Shown in pieces: positions 1 through 6,232 of a stretch of DNA of 64,000 nucleotides; the stretch's first letter is position 1; every line of letters begins with the position of its first letter. The DNA is taken from positions 1 through 64,000 of the forward strand of contig JAZLJL010000105.1 in the NCBI GenBank assembly GCA_045617845.1. The letters run 5' to 3'. The DNA comes from UBA1181 sp045617845 (GTDB lineage: Bacteria; Bacteroidota; Bacteroidia; Bacteroidales; Paludibacteraceae). The notes under the pieces were generated by a model, which was given only the letters and a program-made list of their open reading frames with translations, ran no database searches and had not been told where the DNA came from. A program made the translations under genes and the position numbers.

Positions 1-66
1 TTCCTTCAATGCGTCTAGGACTACCTTCGTCTTGAACGCTGAGTCAAACTTGCTTTTTCTTCCCAT
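1..66 (-). CDS. IS3-family transposase, N-terminal fragment at window edge
   Basis: Only the first 22 codons are in the window; the gene runs off the left end. The visible residues begin MGRKSKFDSAFKTKV and continue VLDALKE. This is the usual opening of the helix-turn-helix OrfA/transposase of the IS3 family (HTH_Tnp_1), which binds the element's inverted-repeat ends. The ATG at 66-64 follows a Bacteroidales-type promoter. Whether the transposase is intact cannot be judged here. Family assignment rests on the opening residues and on the IS-end-like sequence upstream. Confidence 0.7.
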   Translation of the reverse strand, partial: MGRKSKFDSAFKTKVVLDALKE

Positions 67-83
67 TGTTTTTTAGTTCTTTT

Positions 84-92
84 GCAAAGATA
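84..92 (-). promoter_or_regulatory. Bacteroidales -7 box for the IS transposase
   Basis: The minus strand reads TATCTTTGC, a match to the Bacteroidales -7 consensus TAnnTTTG, 18 bases upstream of the transposase ATG. No convincing TTTG -33 box is seen at the expected spacing, so assignment rests on the -7 box and position. Confidence 0.5.
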
Positions 93-157
93 CACTTTTT
101 CATGCACCTTTGTCGTTGTCTAAATTTTGGGGAGTATTATACTATTTAATTTGTCAT

Positions 158-1009
158 TTATTTCAATAGAGCTCTATCGTCAGCACTCTCCAACACTTGC
201 ATTTGATGAATTGCTATCTGATTGAGTTTAATTAGTCTTTCCGATTGTGACATTCCATCATTTATGAACACTGCATTCAGATTCTCCATGTTGGAGAGAC
301 AAATAAGTTCATTAATAGATGCATAATCTCGAATATTTCCTTTCTTTTCAGGATTGGCATCTCTCCATTGTTTTGCCGTAATCCCAAACATTGCCACATT
401 CAGAACGTCAGCCTCATCGGCATATTTCATTGCGGCCAATGAAGGAGACACTTCAATGGGAATCAATTTTTCTTTTATGGCATCCGTATGGATACGATAG
501 TTGATCTTTGACAACTCACGCTTGACCGACCATCCTATTTGCTTTTGCTCATTCTCCTTCAGTCGCTGAAACTCTTTGACCAGATATAGTTCGAATTCAA
601 CGCTAACCCAATTGGCAAACTTGAAAGCTATGTCCTTTTGGGCAAACGTTCCTCCATTACGTCCTGACGTACAGATAATTCCTATGGCATTTGTTGTTTC
701 TATCCACCTTGTTGGCGAAAGTGTAAATGCATTGGTTCCTGCCTCTGCGAAAAGGGTGTCGAATTCGACCCCTTTAAACTTTGGATTATTCAACTTTTCC
801 CAAAGGCCCAAGTATTCTATGGTGTTTTTTAGTCTCATCCAATTTTTCACCACATCTTTGGGCTCCTCAGCATTTTTAGTGCGGGCAATATCTGTTATAC
901 AGACATAATCCACCCCATCCTGCCGCATAGTTCGAACTTGCGTCTCCTTAACCTCTATGTTCTGTATTTTTTTAGACATGCATTTTCTATATTGTTCTTG
1001 AACTTTCAT
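158..1009 (-). CDS. KilA-N domain protein
   Basis: A 283-residue protein. Residues from about 15 to 130 fit the KilA-N domain (phage- and virus-type DNA-binding domain), including the segment DGVDYVCITDIA, the RWIETTNAIGI region and the GTFAQKDIAFKFANWVSVEF helix. The rest is helical and unassigned. KilA-N proteins are common in phages and mobile islands; what this one binds is unknown. I chose the ATG at 1009; an in-frame TTG at 1018 lies inside the adjacent repeat, and another ATG is at 979. The start lies only two bases from the arm of inverted-repeat element A, so the repeat forms the leader. No promoter consensus lies directly upstream, so it may be read from the DUF3791 operon. The IS3 end begins just after its stop codon. 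Confidence 0.8.
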   Translation of the reverse strand: MKVQEQYRKCMSKKIQNIEVKETQVRTMRQDGVDYVCITDIARTKNAEEPKDVVKNWMRLKNTIEYLGLWEKLNNPKFKGVEFDTLFAEAGTNAFTLSPTRWIETTNAIGIICTSGRNGGTFAQKDIAFKFANWVSVEFELYLVKEFQRLKENEQKQIGWSVKRELSKINYRIHTDAIKEKLIPIEVSPSLAAMKYADEADVLNVAMFGITAKQWRDANPEKKGNIRDYASINELICLSNMENLNAVFINDGMSQSERLIKLNQIAIHQMQVLESADDRALLK

Positions 1010-1011
1010 AT

Positions 1012-1079
1012 CAGCCAACCATCATTGATGTGGCATATACTCTGAAACACCACAATGATAGCCTGATGCTGCTATGTTA
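1012..1079. repeat. Inverted-repeat element A (cassette-boundary-like)
   Basis: On the plus strand the left arm CAGCCAACCATCATTGATG occupies 1012-1030. A 31-nt right arm occupies 1049-1079, starting ACCACAATGATAGCC and ending GCTATGTTA. The core ATCATTG of the left arm pairs with CAATGAT of the right arm, and GTGG with CCAC, with unpaired bases between. Both arms are identical to those of element B at 2103-2195, but the 18-nt centre differs. Variable centre with conserved, imperfectly paired arms is the design of integron attC sites, although the canonical attC end motifs are only loosely met. No function is proven. Confidence 0.8.
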
Positions 1080-1147
1080 TTAATTATATGTTTCTAAAAT
1101 TTTTCTTTTCTGTTTTATAATCGTTTACATTCTTTTATCATTACAAA

Positions 1148-1381
1148 CTATTTTGTAACAACACTCTTCTTTTCGTTATACTCAAGGATCACCTCTTCCG
1201 CAAGATAAAGGTCACTCCTGCAATGCAAATCAGCCACGCCATCGTCAATCATCTGCATGATGTCCGAATTGTAGAAAATGTCCATGGCTGTAACGATATC
1301 CACATTCATCATTTTAGCCACGGCTTCGATGATGCGGGCATACTTCATTTGAAGTATTGTTTGTTTGCCTAAATCCTTCAT
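1148..1381 (-). CDS. DUF3791-family small protein, third gene of putative toxin-antitoxin operon
   Basis: A 77-residue protein that looks like a DUF3791 member. It has the family's helical pattern, in the segments KYARIIEAVAKMMNV, IFYNSDIMQMIDDG and SDLYLAEEVILEY. It has no signal peptide or membrane segment. Its ATG overlaps the TGA of the preceding DUF3990 gene by four bases (ATGA), which indicates translational coupling. A second DUF3791 protein lies on the other side of the DUF3990 gene. The arrangement suggests that one or both small proteins pair with the DUF3990 protein, perhaps as antitoxin; that is inference from gene order. Inverted-repeat element A follows its stop codon. Confidence 0.7.
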   Translation of the reverse strand: MKDLGKQTILQMKYARIIEAVAKMMNVDIVTAMDIFYNSDIMQMIDDGVADLHCRSDLYLAEEVILEYNEKKSVVTK

Positions 1382-1851
1382 AAAGCCTCCGATTTCACAA
1401 ATGAAAGACTCTGGTTAATAACATTTTGGTTGCGGATACACAACTGGTTATTAGGTTTCAATGGATTCAATCTTCGCAAGGCTTCTTGCTTCCCCATTTC
1501 TCCAGAGAAATACAAATCAATAGTACGAAACACCTTATCGTCCGCTATAGGACCAACAATAATATCCCAATCGCTATCATCCTCTCCCCTACGGCATTTC
1601 GCAACAAAATCCAACCATTCCTCATTGTAATGAGAAAAAAATTTCGTTTTGAAATCCTCTATAGTTTTGTCTAGCAACTCATACTCATTCAATATGGAAA
1701 GTTTACCTCGCAACTTGAATCGCAAGCCATATTCAACAGCTTGTTCTTTCATGGATGTAAGATAAAAACCTTTCCCAAAATCCAAATAGTCTCGTGAAAA
1801 AGAAATATCTGGACGTTCAATTATCAGTGGCGATGTATGAAACAATTGCAT
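1378..1851 (-). CDS. DUF3990 protein, ADP-ribosyltransferase-like putative toxin
   Basis: A 157-residue protein starting MQLFHTSPLIIERPDI, with DFGKGFYLTSMKEQA at about residues 24-38. This is the hallmark of DUF3990: an H-T-S/G-S start, then a GKGFYLT segment, as in proteins of the ADP-ribosyltransferase/RES-like fold. WDIIVGPIADDKVFRTI near residue 90 is also typical. From the fold, a role in modifying a cellular target with NAD is plausible but untested. I chose the ATG at 1851, which is four bases after the stop of the upstream DUF3791 gene; earlier in-frame starts overlap that gene. The downstream DUF3791 gene overlaps its stop by four bases. The three genes therefore form one tight operon. 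Confidence 0.8.
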   Translation of the reverse strand: MQLFHTSPLIIERPDISFSRDYLDFGKGFYLTSMKEQAVEYGLRFKLRGKLSILNEYELLDKTIEDFKTKFFSHYNEEWLDFVAKCRRGEDDSDWDIIVGPIADDKVFRTIDLYFSGEMGKQEALRRLNPLKPNNQLCIRNQNVINQSLSFVKSEAL

Positions 1852-1855
1852 AATC

Positions 1856-2068
1856 TTAAGCGACTCCTTTCTCGTGCATGTAATCAAGCAAATCATTCAT
1901 CAGATATTCTTTGCTGAAAGTGTGCAATGTTTCGTATCCAGCGACTATATACCCCATAAGAATCCCGGAAGATTTCAATCTGTTGAAAACTTCGCGTTGA
2001 GACAAACCCGTCCTTACTGAAAGGTTGCCTATGCAGTATGTCACAAAGTCAAGTTGTTCAGAATCCAT
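1856..2068 (-). CDS. DUF3791-family small protein, first gene of putative toxin-antitoxin operon
   Basis: A 70-residue protein starting MDSEQLDFVTYCIGN. It matches DUF3791 well: the F-V-x-Y-C-I start, the segment SGILMGYIVAGYETLHT, and the final EYLMNDLLDYM. It is the promoter-proximal gene of the DUF3791-DUF3990-DUF3791 operon, with a TATATTTG box about 19 bases upstream of the ATG at 2068. An earlier in-frame start at 2116 would lie inside the inverted-repeat element and is unlikely. A first-position antitoxin-like partner for the DUF3990 protein is an inference from its size and context. Confidence 0.75.
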   Translation of the reverse strand: MDSEQLDFVTYCIGNLSVRTGLSQREVFNRLKSSGILMGYIVAGYETLHTFSKEYLMNDLLDYMHEKGVA

Positions 2069-2086
2069 GGCACAATCATTTATCCA

Positions 2087-2094
2087 CAAATATA
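2087..2094 (-). promoter_or_regulatory. -7 box of the DUF3791-DUF3990 operon promoter
   Basis: The minus strand reads TATATTTG, a perfect TAnnTTTG box, 18 bases upstream of the first DUF3791 ATG. The -33 region falls inside the arm of repeat element B and contains no clear TTTG at 19-20 bases. The promoter thus sits immediately downstream of the repeat. Confidence 0.5.
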
Positions 2095-2102
2095 ACAAAT
2101 TC

Positions 2103-2195
2103 CAGCCAACCATCATTGATGAGGTCTTTATTCAGGAATAAATTTGGGACGCTTATTCTGGAATACCACAATGATAGCCTGATGCTGCTATGTTA
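2103..2195. repeat. Inverted-repeat element B (cassette-boundary-like)
   Basis: The left arm at 2103-2121 (CAGCCAACCATCATTGATG) and the 31-nt right arm at 2165-2195 are identical base for base to the arms of element A. The centre is 43 nt instead of 18 and unrelated in sequence. The element separates the kinase-like gene from the DUF3791-DUF3990 operon and has the same orientation as element A, with all genes on the minus strand. Two copies with invariant arms 1.1 kb apart point to a recombination or mobilisation site rather than chance terminators; no T-tract follows the arms as expected for termination. Confidence 0.8.
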
Positions 2196-2233
2196 ATAAT
2201 TTGTTATTTAATTACTTTATTATCATTTAATTA

Positions 2234-3049
2234 TTATTTAATAAATTCAATCTCAGTGGACAACTGTCTAACGCCTCCACATCTCAGTTCTGGAGTATTG
2301 ATTCGAATATCGCAATCTACCACAAAAACGTTTCCCTGCGCAGAGCGAATCACATTCTCATCATGCATATCACTCAAATAAATCTCAGGTGTGGCAAACG
2401 TCCAATTGCGTGGGTTGATTAGTTGAAAACCCATCCGAGACATGAAACTGGCAATTTCATTATCTGTCATTCTCGAACCTTGAATAAAAGATTGTTCTAC
2501 TACCACAAAAAAAACACCCTCGCCACTCCTTCCATAGCCTAAGACATTCATAAATGTCTCAGGGAAATAAGTATTATGAAGAGATATTCGATCCAACGCC
2601 AAGACAGGTTCTATGAAATAATCAAGTCCTATTGATTTCACCAATGAATCCCCATGTTTGTACACATGAGCCTCTCCACCTTCCGTCAATTGTTCGCCCA
2701 AAGTTGAGCATAGCGTTTCATCCACATTATCTATCCAGCAGCCAACCTTACGAGACCATTCCTCTATACTTTTTGCTTGCGTCTCTGCTCGTTGGCACTG
2801 TTTTTTGAAATCGTCGACTCCTTCAGCAACTGAATTTGTCGCAACATTTGCTCCCGCGAGTAAGGATGCAATGACATGTGCATAACCTCCCGCTGAGCAG
2901 CCATGCTATTCTGACGGTGAAAATCGTTTATATAAAAGCTTTCCGCATGTGAATTTGTCTGCATAATCGTCCAACATTATCAGACCCTCAGACGTAAATC
3001 CTGCAGCAATAATCGCATCAATATGTGCCCAAAAATCTGAATTCGACAT
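2234..3049 (-). pseudogene. Polyvalent-protein-type serine/threonine kinase gene with in-frame TAG
   Basis: One continuous 271-codon frame starts at the ATG at 3049 (MSNSDFWAHIDAII) and is interrupted at codon 48 by TAG (2908-2906). Residues on both sides read as one protein: RFSPSE, stop, HGCSAGGYAHVIASLLAG. The likely ancestral codon is CAG (Gln), one base away. Downstream, kinase-like motifs are intact. There is a glycine-rich loop GGEAHVY at about 124-130, Lys138 in SLVKSIG, the catalytic-loop-like LSDMHDENV with Asp227 and Asn232, and the metal-site-like VVDCD at 244-247. This resembles the kinase domain found in polyvalent proteins of phages and plasmids. There is no ATG soon after the stop, so reinitiation would need the GTG at 2725. 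Either a recent nonsense mutation or a sequencing error explains it. Confidence 0.75.
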
Positions 3050-3080
3050 AAAAATTACATTTTCATATAAGCAACAGTTC

Positions 3081-3111
3081 AGCTCAATGATAATCTGATG
3101 TTGATATATTA
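3081..3111. repeat. Diverged right arm of a third cassette-boundary element
   Basis: These 31 bases align without gaps to the right arms of elements A and B with 24 identities. The conserved block is CAATGATA, followed by CTGATG and a terminal TTA. It lies between the promoter and start codon of the kinase-like gene, so it would be in the mRNA leader. No left arm lies next to it on its left. Confidence 0.65.
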
Positions 3112-3118
3112 GCAAACA

Positions 3119-3126
3119 CAAAAATA
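3119..3126 (-). promoter_or_regulatory. -7 box for the kinase-like gene
   Basis: The minus strand reads TATTTTTG, matching TAnnTTTG. The TTGA at the edge of the third left arm (about 3146-3149) lies 19 bases upstream and could serve as the -33 box. Transcription would begin near 3112 and cross the diverged right arm before reaching the ATG at 3049. Confidence 0.5.
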
Positions 3127-3146
3127 GTATTTTTTCAAGACAATGT

Positions 3147-3159
3147 CAACCATCATTGA
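3147..3159. repeat. Third left arm of the cassette-boundary element
   Basis: CAACCATCATTGA matches 13 consecutive bases of the left arms of elements A and B. No matching right arm follows before guaA. It is the last trace of the repeat family on this side and marks the probable right edge of the accessory region; 3160-3245 shows nothing else recognisable. Confidence 0.65.
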
Positions 3160-3245
3160 CGGAGCCTTTTATCCTTCTTATACGCCCGCACCTCCTCGTA
3201 TACATCTACAAATATAGTCAATCACATCACCATTCTATAACATTA

Positions 3246-3267
3246 GAGGCACCCGTTTGAGTGCCTC
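3246..3267 (-). terminator. Hairpin downstream of guaA
   Basis: A 7-bp perfect stem, GAGGCAC/GTGCCTC, with an 8-nt loop lies 27 bases past the guaA stop codon. The T-tract after it on the minus strand is weak (TAATGTTAT), so termination may be inefficient. Confidence 0.5.
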
Positions 3268-3294
3268 CAATTCATTCATTTTTATTTCATAAGA

Positions 3295-5088
3295 TTACTC
3301 CCACTCGATTGTTCCCGGTGGTTTGTGCGTCACGTCGTACCACAAAGAGCCTGCGCCCTCTGCGACGAATCTGCCCCAAAGGCCTTCGAGCAACTTCTGG
3401 TCGATCTCCGCGAAGTTGGCGGTCATCGCCTCGGAGCTGTTCACCGGACGCATCACGATACATGGCTTGTCGGCTACCGTCAACGGAACAGAAACGACTG
3501 GCATCTGCCAAATGGATTCGTACAAATTATTCTCCTGCAAGAACTCCGTACAGATGTTATCAAACTTACGCAACACGTCGAACTTATCCTTCGTAGCATA
3601 TTGAGCGATCAACTTAGGTTGCTCTTCCGAAACGCTACCTACTTGCCAAATCACACGGTTGATCACCTTGAAACGGTTCACCAACTCGGTGGAGAACTTC
3701 TCACACTGCTTCCAGTTGAGGTTCTTCGTGGTCAACAAGAACGGTTGCGCATAGGTACGTCCGTCACCTTGAACGCCCACACTCTTAATCGGAAGGATCT
3801 TTCCCTCGATGTTGTTTTCTTTCAAATATTCAGCCAAGCCTGGCACCTCTTCCATCTTCGCGAACTCACCCTTACCGTCGGTACAAAGCAGACGAACGCC
3901 AAGACCCGGACCTGGGAATGGATGTCTCCACACCAGATTATGAGGAATACCCAACTCCTCACCCAACATACGGACCTCATCCTTATAAAGGTCAGCCAAA
4001 GGCTCCAAAAGAAGACCTTGCGCCATCAAATCCATCACCTCCTTCACACGGTTATGGTGCGTCTTGATCAAATCAGCGTTCTTGGTACCACCACTTTCGA
4101 TCGTATCAGGATAGATCGTACCTTGCGCGATCATCCACTCTTTCGGATCAAGATTCAATTTCTTCATCTCCTCATCCTTCACCACCAAGAAAGTGGCGCC
4201 GATGATCTTACGTTTCTGCTCAGGTGCCGTAATACCTTCCAATCTGCCCAAGAACGAGTTGGTAGCATCCACCACGCGAAGGTTGTTCATACCTTCAGCC
4301 TTGAGGAAATCGATGATCTTAGCGGACTCGTCCATACGCATCATACCGTTATCGATATGAAGACCCATCACACGGTCGGTGCCCAACACACGGTTCAGCA
4401 ACACGAAAGCGACGGTACTGTCCACACCGCCGGAAACGAGCAAGAAGACCTTGCGGTCACCCACCTCACGCTTGATTTTCTCTGAGATCAGAGGCATGTA
4501 GCTCTTCATGTTCCAAGCACGTTCGCATCCGCAGATGTCGATGAAGTTATCCAAAATCTTCATACCGAACTTGCTATGGGTCACCTCAGGGTGGAATTGG
4601 ATTCCATATATCTTGCGGCTGTCAAGAGCGACAGCGGCGATATCACAATCTTTCGTGGAAGCGATGATCTTATAGCCCTCAGGCAACTTTTCAACAGCGT
4701 CGCCGTGGCTCATCCACATCGGGGAAGAGGCAGGGATGCCCTTCAACAAAGGATGTTGAGGCTCTTTCAACAAGAGGTCGGAGATACCGTACTCCTTCAC
4801 CTTGCCCGGACGAACCGTACCACCCAATTGGGAAGCCATCAGCTGGTGGCCGTAGCAGATACCCAACTTAGGCACAGGGATATTCAGAATCTCAGGGTTG
4901 TAATCAGGAGCATCCTCAGCGTAGACGCTGGAAGGACCGCCACTGTAAATGATACCTTTCGCGCCCGCCAATTCCTCTACGGAAGCGGTCGGGGAACAAA
5001 TCTCCGTGAAGACGCCCAAGCGACGAACTCGGTTCGCAATCAAGTGGGCATACTGTCCACCGAAATCTAAAACGATAATCTTATCCAT
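3295..5088 (-). CDS. guaA: GMP synthase (glutamine-hydrolysing)
   Basis: Converts XMP, glutamine and ATP to GMP in cytoplasmic purine synthesis. The N-terminal class I amidotransferase domain shows the nucleophile Cys78 in KLGICYGHQ and His166/Glu168 in GIQFHPEV. The ATP pyrophosphatase loop SGGVDS is at 219-224. The protein ends with the dimerisation domain and the usual GTIEWE tail. At 597 residues it is about 80-90 longer than the common ~510-residue enzyme. The extra sequence lies in the C-terminal half, around the DGKGEFAKMEEVPGLAEYL and KFDVLRKFDNICTEFL segments, and fits the longer GuaA type known from some bacteria. It stands alone. Its 3' end borders the accessory region. Confidence 0.97.
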   Translation of the reverse strand: MDKIIVLDFGGQYAHLIANRVRRLGVFTEICSPTASVEELAGAKGIIYSGGPSSVYAEDAPDYNPEILNIPVPKLGICYGHQLMASQLGGTVRPGKVKEYGISDLLLKEPQHPLLKGIPASSPMWMSHGDAVEKLPEGYKIIASTKDCDIAAVALDSRKIYGIQFHPEVTHSKFGMKILDNFIDICGCERAWNMKSYMPLISEKIKREVGDRKVFLLVSGGVDSTVAFVLLNRVLGTDRVMGLHIDNGMMRMDESAKIIDFLKAEGMNNLRVVDATNSFLGRLEGITAPEQKRKIIGATFLVVKDEEMKKLNLDPKEWMIAQGTIYPDTIESGGTKNADLIKTHHNRVKEVMDLMAQGLLLEPLADLYKDEVRMLGEELGIPHNLVWRHPFPGPGLGVRLLCTDGKGEFAKMEEVPGLAEYLKENNIEGKILPIKSVGVQGDGRTYAQPFLLTTKNLNWKQCEKFSTELVNRFKVINRVIWQVGSVSEEQPKLIAQYATKDKFDVLRKFDNICTEFLQENNLYESIWQMPVVSVPLTVADKPCIVMRPVNSSEAMTANFAEIDQKLLEGLWGRFVAEGAGSLWYDVTHKPPGTIEWE

Positions 5089-5095
5089 CGTAAAA

Positions 5096-5127
5096 AATTA
5101 AGAGTTAAGAATTAAGAGTTAAGAATT
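5096..5127. repeat. Short tandem repeat in the guaA leader
   Basis: The 14-nt unit AATTAAGAGTTAAG occurs at 5096-5109 and 5110-5123, followed by a partial third copy. It lies just before the guaA start codon. The rest of 5089-5171 shows no clear promoter or riboswitch. Confidence 0.7.
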
Positions 5128-5171
5128 TGATTCAATTCCGCTCAAAATTCTCATACATATATGTAAATAAT

Positions 5172-5678
5172 TTATTTCAATAATTCATCGAAGACGACAT
5201 CCGACTCATCCATGGAGTCGATGATGTGTTTCGCCTTGTTGTAGAAAGGCTCACGCGCGGCTAGGCTCGTGCGGATGAAATCCAGCATCTCCTCGTCCGA
5301 TTTACCAGCGAGCAGAGGACGTTCCGCCTTAGCCGTTTTCAGATATTGGAACAAATCTTCAGCGGAAGCCTTGAGGTAAACCGTTTCGCCGGAAGCGTTC
5401 ATAATATCCATGTTATCGAAGAAGCAAGCGGCGCCGCCACCCGTTGAGACAATCACACTCTCAAACGAAGCGACCTCCTCCAGCATGTTATGCTCCAACT
5501 TCCTGAAGCCATCCTCACCCCTCTCGGCAAAAAGTTGAGGGATAGTCTTGAAGAAACGTCTCTCGATATATTGGTCCAAATCAATATACTCCAAGCCATA
5601 CTTCTTAGAGAGACGCTTAGCGGTATGGGTTTTACCACAACCCATATAACCAACCAAAAAAAGACGTATTTGTTTCAT
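5172..5678 (-). CDS. aroK: Shikimate kinase
   Basis: Phosphorylates shikimate with ATP in aromatic amino-acid synthesis. The 168-residue protein has the usual family length. The Walker A loop GYMGCGKT is near residue 10. The shikimate-binding segments are DLDQYIE and GGGAA, and the lid-region segment is RPLL. I chose the ATG at 5678, which shares one base with the TGA of the preceding TonB-like gene (TGATG), so the two are translationally coupled; an in-frame TTG six bases earlier is unlikely. Confidence 0.95.
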   Translation of the reverse strand: MKQIRLFLVGYMGCGKTHTAKRLSKKYGLEYIDLDQYIERRFFKTIPQLFAERGEDGFRKLEHNMLEEVASFESVIVSTGGGAACFFDNMDIMNASGETVYLKASAEDLFQYLKTAKAERPLLAGKSDEEMLDFIRTSLAAREPFYNKAKHIIDSMDESDVVFDELLK

Positions 5679-6223
5679 CACCAATCATCAAAATTATAAT
5701 CGTCTCCAAAATCAATAATCTCTTCCTCCTTATTAGGTAGATGAGTCTTTGAAAATTTCACAGGAACGATAAAAGCCGTCTTCACCCTTACCCCATCCAA
5801 CTCACCGGGTTTAAAAATAGGAAGGTTGTTCATAAGGCCCAGGGCGGCGGAATCATATTCGTCATTGACGGATTGGATAATCTCCGGACGAGTGGCACGG
5901 CCACAACGGTCGATGACAATCTGCACAGCCACGACACCTCTCGCGAGAATAGGTTTATTAGTCAAACTATCATACGCCTCCACGACCTCAGGATAATCGA
6001 TATTGTTATAAATATAACGAGTAAATTCAACGTCGCCACCTCCAGGAAATTCAGGGAGAATCAACTTTTGAGGCCAAGCGCCATAAGTACCGCCATAAAT
6101 AGTAGACTCCTGATTATCGACGCAACCGACATAAAGGGAGTCATATTCATTCAAGTTAGCGGCAAAAGCGTAGACCCAACAAACACAAAATGAAATAAAA
6201 AATAATAAACGTTTCATAGGCAT
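5678..6223 (-). CDS. TonB C-terminal-domain protein, exported
   Basis: A 181-residue protein with an N-terminal signal peptide (MKRLLFFISFCVCWVYAFA). Its C-terminal half has the TonB/energy-transducer fold, seen in ARGVVAVQIVIDRCGRA and the closing VKTAFIVPVKF. There is no proline-rich periplasm-spanning linker of a classic TonB, so it may be a periplasmic or lipid-free relative rather than a true energy transducer. A short acidic tail (EEEIIDFGDDYNFDDW) follows. The start may be at 6223 or at the next ATG at 6217. It lies between parC (stop at 6233) and aroK, probably in one transcript. Confidence 0.75.
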   Translation of the reverse strand: MPMKRLLFFISFCVCWVYAFAANLNEYDSLYVGCVDNQESTIYGGTYGAWPQKLILPEFPGGGDVEFTRYIYNNIDYPEVVEAYDSLTNKPILARGVVAVQIVIDRCGRATRPEIIQSVNDEYDSAALGLMNNLPIFKPGELDGVRVKTAFIVPVKFSKTHLPNKEEEIIDFGDDYNFDDW

Positions 6224-6232
6224 TCGTTTGAA

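Larger units (their letters stand above)
1..145 (-). mobile_element. Terminal part of an IS3-family insertion sequence
   Basis: The transposase start, its promoter and an end-like sequence sit together. Read on the minus strand, roughly 145-105 contains CTCCCCAAAATTTAGACAAC, which resembles terminal inverted repeats of IS3-family elements of the IS150/IS3 groups. The outer boundary is uncertain by some bases because the other end is outside the window and no target duplication can be checked. The element ends just past the stop codon of the KilA-N gene (158), so it may have inserted at the left edge of the cassette-like region. Confidence 0.5.

Noticed and set aside
1012..2195. Repeat elements A and B as ordinary rho-independent terminators
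   Set aside because: Arms are identical 1.1 kb apart, pairing is imperfect, and no T-tract follows on the coding strand.
2764..2964. A 66-codon open frame between the two halves of the kinase-like gene
   Set aside because: It lies in another frame, overlapping the segment that reads as kinase-family protein (AETQAKSIEEWSRKVGCWIDN), and has no promoter or family resemblance.
1012..3159. CRISPR array
   Set aside because: There are only two or three repeat sets, spaced by whole genes, with inverted-repeat arms and unequal centres. No regular spacers or cas genes.
3325..4485. A 386-codon frame antisense to guaA
   Set aside because: Its composition mirrors the codon use of guaA, rich in His, Leu, Thr and Arg, with no recognisable domain. 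guaA is certain.
5096..5127. Tandem repeat as a regulatory or phase-variation element for guaA
   Set aside because: It has only two full AT-rich copies and lies outside the coding frame; similar AT-rich leaders are common. Kept only as a simple repeat.
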